From NCBI RefSeq assembly GCF_020360975.1, contig NW_025408669.1:2480001-2544000 (forward strand): a stretch of DNA of 64,000 bases. The letters run 5' to 3'. Shown piece by piece: positions 34,020 through 42,927 of the stretch. This DNA comes from Hirsutella rhossiliensis. Taxonomy: Eukaryota; Ascomycota; Sordariomycetes; Hypocreales; Ophiocordycipitaceae. The notes under the pieces were generated by a model, which saw only the letters and a program-made list of their open reading frames with translations, was not told the DNA's origin and searched no databases. How positions within the stretch are numbered: position 1 is the stretch's first letter; the number at the start of each line of letters is the position of its first letter. The position numbers and the translations under genes are program-made.

Positions 34020-35415
34020 ATATAAGCTTCGCGCTATCTTCTTATACTATAGTCCTTACTACCTATAAAAGCGTCTCTTTAAAATTAAGGAGGAATTCGC
34101 TAAAAGTTTATCTATCTCTTTACTTAAGGGTCTATAGCCTATATTATACCTTATCCTACTCTTATATATTACCGAATATATATATAAGGTATTAAAAGAA
34201 GTCCTATAGGTTGCGTTTACTCTTAGGGCTGCCCTTATCTTAGAATCTAAAGATCCGCTATATCTAAGGCTTTAATAGTATATAAAGGAGCGAAAACTAT
34301 ACTATATTATAATAGCTATTTAAGCCCTATTTTCTATTAGTTATAAACTTTATCTATAGCTAGCTAAGGATAAAGTAAAAGGACTCTAGCTTACTATCTT
34401 AAGTTAGCTAAGGGAGCGGCTTTTATATCGGTAGTATCGCCGCCGTAACTAGCGTTATAAAGGTTATAGGGGTTAAAGCTAGTCTTATAGACGGCTCCCT
34501 TAGTATAGCGAGAACCTTATCTTTCTCGCTAGCCGTCGCGCTTTTAATCGCTTTTAAGATAGCTATAATACTTCCTATCTATCTAAAGAGGGGCAGAGTA
34601 CTCCTTTAAGGAAGTAGCACCCTCTTTAAAGAGATATCTATTAAATCTATTAGTTAATAGCTTATACTATTACGGAGTAAGTAAAGGCGTATATATAGGT
34701 GCCGTTTATAGGATAATATTAATAAGCTATATAGAGCTCTTTTATATATAGCTAGCTTATATATATATATATATAGGATCCAGCCCTCTATATATAACAA
34801 TATAGCTTAGGCTATAGCTTAAGCCTATAACTTATAATAGTTAAAGACTCTTATAAATATTATAGTTATTATAATATTAAATAAACTATCTTATATAATA
34901 AGAGCTATAACTATTAAGAATAAGTAAACGCTATAAGCTTCTTAAGCTCTTTACTAAGTAATTATTAAAATACTAAAGCTACTTTAAACTAATTATATTA
35001 TTTAAGTAACTAGTAAGTATAGGTTAGATAACTATATTAAGATCGAGCTTAAGTATACTATACTATTACTATATATATCTAGCTAAAGAGTATTAAGAAA
35101 GCTAGAATAATATCTTTATTTATAGAGATAGCCTTAATCGCGGTAGCCGACTCTTAATTCTTAGGAACGCTAAAATAATAAGCTCTTACTTATTTAGTTA
35201 CGATTAGTTAGTCTTTGCTAACTCTAATACGAAATCCTATCTCGTCTATATTCTAAATATTAGGTATAATATGCTCTTAGATAACCTGCCGAAGACATTA
35301 AAAGTACTAGCTTTCCTATATAAGATCCTTAGAAGCTTAGCGCTCTATATAAAGCCCCCTTTAGCGCTTTTTTAAAGTAGCTGTGGCGCTTAAGAAAGCG
35401 AGAAGTCTAGTTTAG
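34020..35415. other. RIP-degenerated sequence, unassigned
   Basis: AT-rich and TA-dominated with some GC-richer patches (34420-34560). No readable protein motif or terminal repeat. Ends abruptly where normal composition begins at about 35390-35420. Confidence 0.55.
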
Positions 35416-36361
35416 TCCGACAGGCGGAGAGTCGGTCTAACCGGACCGCTTACGCAATATATGATTTTCTGCATTAGTAACGAACTCGACGCGTACTGCA
35501 AGGTTGATATGGTCGAGACGATCGATGTATTCTCCTCTGGTCGCGAAAGCCTTAGCGCAACTTCCTCTGCTCTTTGCTTGTCCAGGCTCTATAAAAGGCT
35601 GGTAGTGTCCAGTTACTAGGCACTGCCCATGCCATGGATGGCGTGGCCTCGGACTCGCCTTTACAAATTCCACCTCTTTCGTTCGATGTTCGAACTGGGC
35701 AACGACGTCGCCAAATGCCAACTGGTCCTGGAAGATGGGTGGTAGGGCAGCCGAGATTGTCATGCGTCTCTTGCCATCCCACTTTTGTCACTCATTCGCT
35801 ACGACTCGCACTACGCACCGCAACGATACCAGATAAGCGACTATCTGTACAGCCCGCATCATCTCATTGAATGCGGTAAGGTCACCCTAGATCACTTGCT
35901 GCGTCAAGCATGGCGCAATAGCATCGACTCAAGCCCCGATCTAGGAGATTAAGCAGGTCAGAGCTACCGAGGCTCATATAGGTCGCTAATCGCTACTGGC
36001 TGTACACGATGGACTCGTCAGCTCGCCAGATCAGCAACCGGATCAACAGGTAGTTTTCTACTATAGGCCCGGTAGCTCCAGGTAGCGAGGCCGCTGTATA
36101 TCTCGTCACCTAAGCCTGGCTAAAACGCATCTAAAGAGAGTTTCACCGCTGTTCGTCTAGCGCAGGGCCGAGAGTCCAGTTTCACAATGATCCCATGTTA
36201 TGCGGAGTCGTTAGTGGTACTCGGGTTGGCCCTGTCGATACGGTGGACCAGGGAGTGGGGAGTGGAGACTGATGTTTCAATATTGATTTGAATCCTCTCA
36301 TGGTTATAAGCTTCGAAGAGGTGCCTTTTGACACATCGATTTTCCCCGTTTCTCCCGCATA
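35416..36361. other. Normal-composition sequence with no recognised gene
   Basis: Overlapping short frames occur on both strands (a 108-codon minus frame at 35437-35763 among them), none resembling a known family. No RNA gene seen. Confidence 0.45.
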
Positions 36362-36889
36362 CTAGCTTCCCTTCAGCTGACACGCCCTTGACTTGGGAGC
36401 CGCCAGTTCGCATTGCAAGATGCCCCGGCATACCATCTCGGCCCTCTGCTTGGCCCAGGCCTCGCCGCGATCCTCTTCACGGCTATCGTCCTCCCATGTG
36501 ATTTCCGTCACCTTGGCGGGGGCGCGCTCGTTGACAAGCCCTGTACCGTCAAGCGCGGCGCGGACGCGGAGGACGATTATCTCGGCGCCGGACCAGCTGC
36601 GGACGAGATGGACGAGGATATTTCCGTGGGAGTCAGCGTCGTCGGCGAAGCAGAACCATTTGTCTTCCATTTGGGATGGGACGGAGCCGAGGAGAAGACT
36701 GGCCAAGTCGGTGCCCGAGATTTCGGCGTCCCACGGTGCTTTGGCGGGTTTTTTGATGGGCGCGTGTTTCCAATGCGATGCCATGGCTCGGATCGGGAAT
36801 GTCTGGTCCATGATGATAGGTGCTTCGGTTGTTGAACAAGTAGTCTTTGTGGGATGCTGCTTCCGCCGTGTTGAGGTAGGCATGTCCAA
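36362..36889 (-). CDS. Small conserved-looking fungal protein of unknown function
   Basis: A single open frame of 175 residues. The middle part, GSVPSQMEDKWFCFADDADS followed by an HLVRSWSGAEIIVLRV strand, resembles a family of short uncharacterised fungal proteins with a DKWF...RSW(S/T)G core, remembered by pattern and not searched. An acidic helix (EITWEDDSREEDRGEAW) and a Cys-containing C-terminus follow. There is no signal peptide or membrane segment. The start is uncertain: in-frame Met codons at residues 1, 3, 27 and 36 are possible, and the last (36784, MASHWKHAP) begins just before the conserved part. The overlapping 194-codon plus-strand frame is a shadow. It is the only other plausible gene in the island holding the enterotoxin-like gene. 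Confidence 0.7.
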   Translation of the reverse strand: MDMPTSTRRKQHPTKTTCSTTEAPIIMDQTFPIRAMASHWKHAPIKKPAKAPWDAEISGTDLASLLLGSVPSQMEDKWFCFADDADSHGNILVHLVRSWSGAEIIVLRVRAALDGTGLVNERAPAKVTEITWEDDSREEDRGEAWAKQRAEMVCRGILQCELAAPKSRACQLKGS

Positions 36890-38470
36890 GGCACCAAGAC
36901 GTCGTATTTATCTTGTCCCTGACTCGACCAAGGCCCTATTTCAGACGGGTCCTGTTTCTTGTTTATGCCAAACGTAACTTTATCTGTCAGGTTGATTCAA
37001 GTGGCCGCATTTTATTGTGGCACAGCGAAACGTAGTCAGATTCGAGGGCTCCGCATTTTATGGTTATCCATCCCTGCTCGCCCTTGGCATGTGCTTCTAC
37101 CCCGTGCAAGTCAACTAGCACGCGAGCTCCCTGGACGGGGGGCGACTGTCGCTGGACTCGGGCCATGCTGACCCCGTGGGTGTCTGCAGTAGATCTTGGC
37201 TGCCGACTGCTCGTCGTCCCTCGCCGTCATTGGAAGCAGCTTCAAGCCCTCGTGGTTGCCATTTAGTCCCACATGATTCAAAAACCGGCAGGTCGGTATA
37301 GCAGAAAGCTGTGGACTTATCACTCGAGTGTTCATGCTTTGGCATTTATCCCACAAGACTGGCATCTTTGTCAAAAGATAAATGACCCTTTCAAGCAAAT
37401 GACTCCGAGTAGCCTAAGTGAGCTGATTTTATGTGTTGGGTCTCGCCAGCGAATTGCCCTCCCGGTGCTAATTCCACTGTTGAATAAGCACCGCCAACAA
37501 TGGCGCTTGTTGTGTCAGGCTTGCCAGCCAGAGTCAAGCGTCATGCCCCCAGTCTGCATGTAGAGACTTATTAGAAGGGAGCAAATCCCTGAGGAGGTAG
37601 TGCAGGGTTTGGTACGCGAGAGATAGAAGAGTGTGGTATGATGAGAGATCGGTAATGCAGTCCTGAGTCGGCCTAGAGCAAGGTCGTGTGGGACAGGGCA
37701 GTCGAAACTGACTTCATTTAGACAGAGATAAGAATATTGTACTCTGAGTAGATAAAAACACGCCTGTTCTAAGTGCATGACGATGTTTGCTTGTGGGAGC
37801 TGTGGTATTTAGGTCGACTCTTCACTGCATTTACTTCGGTAACATAAGCCACCCCAGTCGAAGAGAAAGTGGAATCCCACATCTGAATTCCTAATACGGT
37901 GTTGTGATAGGGATTATTTGTCCGGAAACGATATACGCTTATGATTGATAGCCCTAGTCCCAGCCAGTGCTATATAAGGCGATATCCGTCGCATTCTTCA
38001 CCACGCATAACAGTATCATCTAGATCAGGCGGCGAAATCGACGGCTCGTACATCATGCATGTGTGCTATAGTCAGGTGTCTAAGGTCCAATTACCAGCCG
38101 TTGGGTTGGGTATATGCCATCTTCCCTGCACACGAGTCTAATGCAACGTGTGTGCGTGCACGACAAATGCAGTGACGCAATCGAGAGTCGTCGTATTCGA
38201 GGCTGACCTCCGGTTTTGAGGGCACTGAAATATGTACGTGTGGGGGCCACGGGGGGAGGCCCCGTGGGAGTGCGGGCGAGGCCGAAGTGCTGGCTCGTGT
38301 CAGTGCATGATTTGGGTACAGGAGTCATGAGCCACAGCTGTCTAGGATGAGAGGATTATCGACTACAATGCAGCTGTCAACGGTCTCCCGCCCAAGAGAC
38401 AGAGACTTGCTTATGCTCGGATGCCGTGGGTGTGGTATTGTCGCTCTTGGACAACAGATGCCGATGCATC
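36890..38470. other. Intergenic region upstream of the enterotoxin-like gene
   Basis: Unique-looking DNA of normal composition. Short frames on both strands lack recognisable motifs. No repeat or RNA gene was found. Confidence 0.5.
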
Positions 38471-38479
38471 CTCTTCCGA

Positions 38480-38487
38480 TATAAATA
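38480..38487 (+). promoter_or_regulatory. TATA box ahead of the enterotoxin-like gene
   Basis: TATAAATA, 127 bp before the chosen start codon. A leader of about 100 bases would follow. Confidence 0.55.
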
Positions 38488-38613
38488 TGGCGTACCCGGA
38501 ACGATTGTACAAAGAACCCTCAACAGAATCCCAACCAGTCGTTGGAAGCATCCCGACTGAATACTCCCACATTCGTTCATACCACCAAGACGATTCAAGC
38601 TCGCCCGCCTATC

Positions 38614-40725
38614 ATGAATTCTTCCACAATGAAGGGTCTTTCGCTATTTCTATTTCTCTTTCTACTACTTGGACTTACAGAAAGTCGGGCCTTAGTCCAA
38701 ACCTTGGCTGGAGTCAGACGAGCCGACCCTGATCGTGAGAGGCTTATCCAAGCCCAGAACCCACAAGATGAGAAATTCTTTGACGGACCATCCGTAACAG
38801 AAGTCTTTCGCGCAGATTCAAGATCCTTCGACAAAGTTTTCGAAGATAAAGGATTTAAGCCGAAACCGGGCCCTGAAACTCCTGAGAAGTATAGTCTATG
38901 GTCTCACGTCGAAGGAAACATCAAGAACACGGCCTATATTTCGACGACCGAGAAGCTTAGCGAACGCCTCGCCGAGTACGCTAACAACGCCAAGAAAGCG
39001 CCAGGAAACACCGAAAAGAAGTCCTATATTTTTCAGATCGAAACGTCTAAGAATTTTGTTGACGTCAATAAATCACTTCGTATCCAAGATTATGTCACCA
39101 ACGCTGAACAGGCAGCGATGCAGGAAATCCCCTTAAGACAAATTAAAGCTCATGTCGAGGCAACTGACGATGTACTAAAAATTCTTCGAGGAAACGGAAA
39201 GACGGAGGACAAAGTCAAGAAAATCAAGTGGATACCCAACCAGAAGTACGTGCCAGGACCCGACCCCGGGAGCAGTTCCAGGCCGGATTTGGCCGGATTT
39301 CCTGAAAACCATCCGGCTTGGAAGGCTCAGCCTTGGAAGCGTCTCTTGGATGAAAACAAAGGCGAACTACCCGATGTGACAGCTGCATTTCGGAAGGCCG
39401 TGGAAGACAGTATCCCCGATAAATCTATCTCGAAAGGGGAGAACGACATCCCAGAGCCAGGCCCGCAAGGGACTTTCAAACCGTGCTCGTCAGGACACTC
39501 CAAGAGGGACGGGGAGTGTCAGCCCGGTGAAAAGCCCGGCGAGGAGAAGCCCGGCGAGGAAATGCCCGGCGAGGAAATGCCCGGCGAGGAGAAGCCCGGC
39601 GAGGAAAAGCCCGGCATCAAAAAGCCTAGCGAAAAAGAGCTCGGCAAGCCGATTGCGGAGCCCGTCAAGGTTCCAGAAGAGATTCCAGGGACGCCAGTGG
39701 AAGTACTACAACCCAAGCTGGTCAAGGGTCTCGGCTGGCTTCAAATCCTGAAGATCATAACCAATGTGGTGGATTCTGCTGCCGCTCGTATAAAGGCAGC
39801 CCCGTCAGATAACAGCCATGAAACACTGTCGTCAGAACTCAAGAAGGCCGGAACGGTGCTGGCCGGTATTGCAAACGACACGATACCCGGCTTGACAGAA
39901 ATCGAAGAACACATGGCAGAGCTAACTAGCAAGTTGGAGTCGATCCCGGATAATGATTCAGCTACCGATAAGGCGCTTAAAGTGTCGAGTGCGATTCTCG
40001 AATACCAGGCACAAGTGGAGCTAACGATATTTGAAAACTATTTCCCCGGCGTTCCCGAGGTCATGAACAACTACCAAAAGGAGCTCGCGGAATACAAAAG
40101 CTTCAAAGGCAACGAAACCGCACTCCAAAAAGGTGAAAGAATCGCACTGTTGGTCACAAAAGGGACCCTAAATACCCTCAACGACGTGATGCGGGATTGG
40201 GTTCCCGGCTATCAGGAGGCCGAAGATAGTGTGGAAAAGGAAGCAAAAACTCTATATGAAAAAGTCCTGAACAAGCAAGAAAGCTTTTGGGAAGTTTTGA
40301 AGGAGGGCATTATAGCACCCGCCAAGATAGTTGCCGACACACTACACAGGGCAGTGCAAAATTATATCCCTGGTGAGAAGCAGGTCGAAAGTCTCATCTT
40401 TGGCGACGGAGACGACGGCAAGTCTCAACAACCTAGCGAGACACCACCGGCGGAGCAGGTGAGCCCCCCGAACACAGAACCTTCGAGCAAACTGTCAAAG
40501 CCTGCCCGCGAACAGTGGGACCTCTTTCTGGTAAACGCATTAGACAAAGAAAAGGCTGCGGAGTGCGCCCAGACCAAAGTAGGCGAGGAAAAGAAGAACG
40601 GAGGCGCGGATGCAAAAGACGGCTGGAAAGCCAAGCTGCCCGAATTGACGAAACAGTGCTACGAGGAACAATTCAATGACTGGCGGGGGAAGTCTGATAC
40701 GGGTAAGCGATCCCTTTTGGCATGA
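38614..40725 (+). CDS. Secreted enterotoxin-A-like ADP-ribosyltransferase family protein
   Basis: Uninterrupted 703-residue frame. The start at 38614 is chosen because a hydrophobic signal peptide follows (residues 7-25, with LFLFLFLLLGL). VRR at 34-36 could be a Kex2-type site. Residues about 60-240 resemble the heat-labile enterotoxin A-chain fold found in many fungal genomes: RADSR at 66-70 (NAD-binding arginine), ISTT at 109-112 (the STS-like strand) and LAGFPENHPAW at 226-236. The glutamate motif is unusual: around residue 165 the sequence reads E-Q-A, not E-x-E. A Pro/Gly/Glu repeat (304-334) links to a helical C-terminal half (370-600) with four PG turns at 424, 477, 530 and 585. Four cysteines lie outside the catalytic part. 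Bacterial relatives ADP-ribosylate G-protein alpha subunits; the target and activity here are unknown. Role as an effector or toxin is inference. Confidence 0.88.
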   Translation: MNSSTMKGLSLFLFLFLLLGLTESRALVQTLAGVRRADPDRERLIQAQNPQDEKFFDGPSVTEVFRADSRSFDKVFEDKGFKPKPGPETPEKYSLWSHVEGNIKNTAYISTTEKLSERLAEYANNAKKAPGNTEKKSYIFQIETSKNFVDVNKSLRIQDYVTNAEQAAMQEIPLRQIKAHVEATDDVLKILRGNGKTEDKVKKIKWIPNQKYVPGPDPGSSSRPDLAGFPENHPAWKAQPWKRLLDENKGELPDVTAAFRKAVEDSIPDKSISKGENDIPEPGPQGTFKPCSSGHSKRDGECQPGEKPGEEKPGEEMPGEEMPGEEKPGEEKPGIKKPSEKELGKPIAEPVKVPEEIPGTPVEVLQPKLVKGLGWLQILKIITNVVDSAAARIKAAPSDNSHETLSSELKKAGTVLAGIANDTIPGLTEIEEHMAELTSKLESIPDNDSATDKALKVSSAILEYQAQVELTIFENYFPGVPEVMNNYQKELAEYKSFKGNETALQKGERIALLVTKGTLNTLNDVMRDWVPGYQEAEDSVEKEAKTLYEKVLNKQESFWEVLKEGIIAPAKIVADTLHRAVQNYIPGEKQVESLIFGDGDDGKSQQPSETPPAEQVSPPNTEPSSKLSKPAREQWDLFLVNALDKEKAAECAQTKVGEEKKNGGADAKDGWKAKLPELTKQCYEEQFNDWRGKSDTGKRSLLA
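39523..39615 (+). repeat. 15-bp coding tandem repeat (Pro-Gly-Glu linker)
   Basis: About six units encoding K/M-P-G-E-E within the enterotoxin-like gene. Units differ mainly at the Lys/Met codon. Such arrays can change length by slippage without breaking the frame. Confidence 0.9.
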
Positions 40726-41120
40726 AATAGGCACTTGGAGGCAAATGGGTGAAGAAAATAGTCGGGGTAGAGAATGGTCGGGTGAATATAAAATGAGGAG
40801 GAAGAATTCATCGCGACGAAGCGGCTGGATCTATCTTTGATGACTGAACTGTGTGAATTAAGACGCCCAACTCTCGATCAATATGCACCCGGGCCCCCCT
40901 TTTTGAGTCCTAGAAGATCTGGTAAAGGCATCTGCCTTGCATCGACCACGAGTGGCTCCTTGGTGGCTCGCCCTCTTCCTGCTCGGCGATCTCTTTGTCC
41001 TTGGCTGGATTCGACAGTACTTGGAAACGCTGGCGGACGAAGAGTGCGGGTTGTTATCTTCTCTGGATTCAATGGTCTTTGCTTAGACCGGCTGTAAGCA
41101 GGCTGTCTTGGACTGTACTC
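40726..41120. other. Downstream region of the enterotoxin-like gene
   Basis: Contains ATATAAAA at 40785-40792, possibly part of the 3' end signal. An 86-codon plus frame and a 64-codon minus frame overlap at 40837-41097; neither is recognised. Confidence 0.45.
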
Positions 41121-41292
41121 CGTAAAGGATGCTAAGTGCCTAAAAAAAGGCTGCTTCCGTTTAGGAGCTTGATTTCCTCGCGCCTGCCTATGGTCTATTA
41201 TAGGTACGAAGTAGATAGAGAATTTTTATAGCAATTCTAATTAAGCTCCTAAACGGAAGCAGCCTTTTTTTAGGCACTTAGCATCCTTTACG
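41121..41292. mobile_element. MITE-like hairpin with perfect 50-bp inverted repeats
   Basis: Bases 41121-41170 and 41243-41292 are exact reverse complements (CGTAAAGGATGCTAAGTGCC at the outer end), enclosing a 72-bp spacer. Both arms include a run of seven A or T. It looks like a non-autonomous DNA transposon, but no target duplication is evident in the flanks (GTACTC against CGCCTT), so it could also be a gene-end hairpin or a joined pair of transposon ends. It lies at the point where the normal island gives way to RIP-affected DNA. Confidence 0.8.
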
Positions 41293-42017
41293 CGCCTTCG
41301 TCGCGCGCGTTAACTTCGCCATTAACACGACATAACATCGACGAGATATCGCACTTGCATACACCGTCTAGTTCGTCGAGGCTTTCGCTAGAAGTTTTAA
41401 CACCATACCCCGCTCTACTCTTTCCTTCTGCGTTCTCGCGACTATCGCAAGCAACGACCGTGGCCAAGCAACTCGAGGAGGCTACAATCTAAAATCGCTT
41501 ACGAGGAGTACGAGGGTACTATCTTTCTAAGGAATTAACCGCCGAGCTTAAGGTCGTGCTAGATAATAAGACGCGGTAGAACTCTACTTATATAATAATT
41601 AAGAGGGCTCTATAGAAGTAAACTAATATTAGGGCTTTTATCTTTATACTTAAGGGTAAGTAAGATAAGGCAAAATAAATCCCTACTAATAATCTCTTAT
41701 CTAATAAGGATAAGCGCGTTCTTAGCGAGGTTAATAAGATACTTAAGCCTCTATATTTTTAAACGATATAGATATAAGGTTAAGGTAAAAGTAATAGTTA
41801 TAAGCGACTATAGGAAGTCCTAGTCGGAATAAAACCTACTTAAATATTTCGAGGACTAAAAAGGCTTTTATAGTAAGGTAATAACTAAGATAATAAGGGA
41901 GACGAATCTAGATAATCTTAAGCTAATTAGTCTAAGGGAATTAAAAGGCTAGCTAACCTATACTTATCGCTACCTTAATCGCTTTAATAAGATATATTAT
42001 TATAACCTAACTATTAG
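41293..42017. other. Transition into the second RIP block
   Basis: The first 220 bases keep GC and CpG (TTCGTCGCGCGCGTTAAC), after which the sequence becomes AT-rich and TA-dominated. A stretch around 41460-41500 could be read as the start of a transposase-like frame (AKQLEEATI), but it hits a stop at once and no catalytic motif follows. Not assigned. Confidence 0.4.
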
Positions 42018-42927
42018 TATCGCGAAGCGTAGCCTAATTTTATAGTTCTTAGAGATATCCCTTAGTATAAGGTACCTAGGAAGCTAAAAAACAGGTTTAT
42101 AATAAGGAGCTAAAAGGAGGTATAGAGAGGAGGGTAGGGGTAAGAGGGGAAGTAGAAGTAGCAATAGCTTCCTATAAAAGTAGCGAGAGATAAGACGGAT
42201 ATACCGGTAACGGCTAGAATAAAAGGGAAAAACCGGTAAAAAGCTTAGTAGTTAAAAGGATACTAATAGCTTCTTTAAGTAAGATCTTCTTTATTAATTA
42301 AGATACTAAATAAGTGTAAAGAGGGGCGTTAAATAAAGAAAAGAAGGATAATTAAGGGAATATAATAATTACTCCCCTACTATAATTACTGCCCCTATAA
42401 GAATTAAATCTCTCTACCCTACCTATCCGACCTCTTACTTTTAATTTTACCTTCGTATATTTTATATATACTTCTTATATCTCTCTTTATAAGAGTTATA
42501 AGCCTAGGAGGAATAGAATTCCTATACCTTCTAGCTACTATAAAAGGCACCTTTCTTATATCCCTTATAGCTTCCTTTTACCCCTCTTACTAAAAAAGCT
42601 AATTTTTAACTAACTTTTCTACCCTTCTTCTATAATAATATCGGAAAACGATTCCTTTACCGCCCTTATAGTTTATAAGACGATTCTTATAAAGCCCTAA
42701 GATTAAGATAAGTAGGTAAAGAAGCTATAGGTTTATATAAATAGGACTATTTATAATTTAGTCTTCTTTAATAAGTAGGACCCTTTTAAGCCCCCTCTTT
42801 ATCTTAGGGCAACGGAATTTATAAAAGGAGCTTCCCTCTTCTCTAAGCTAACCTCTATATAGTAAAGAGCTTTTTCTACTACCTTAGGTAACTATAAGAG
42901 TTACTATAAAGAATACCTTTATAAGAT

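Noticed and set aside
36393..36977. 194-codon plus-strand frame opposite the small conserved-looking gene
   Set aside because: Low-complexity shadow; the minus strand carries the family-like motifs.
39523..39615. CRISPR-like array
   Set aside because: Contiguous 15-bp coding units with no spacers; a fungal gene context.
39519..39725. Minus-strand frame with repeated SSPGFSSPG units
   Set aside because: Antisense translation of the 15-bp repeat in the enterotoxin-like gene.
41460..42010. Possible pogo/Fot1-type transposase start after the hairpin element
   Set aside because: Only a short AKQLEEATI-like resemblance before a stop; no DDE motif could be followed downstream.
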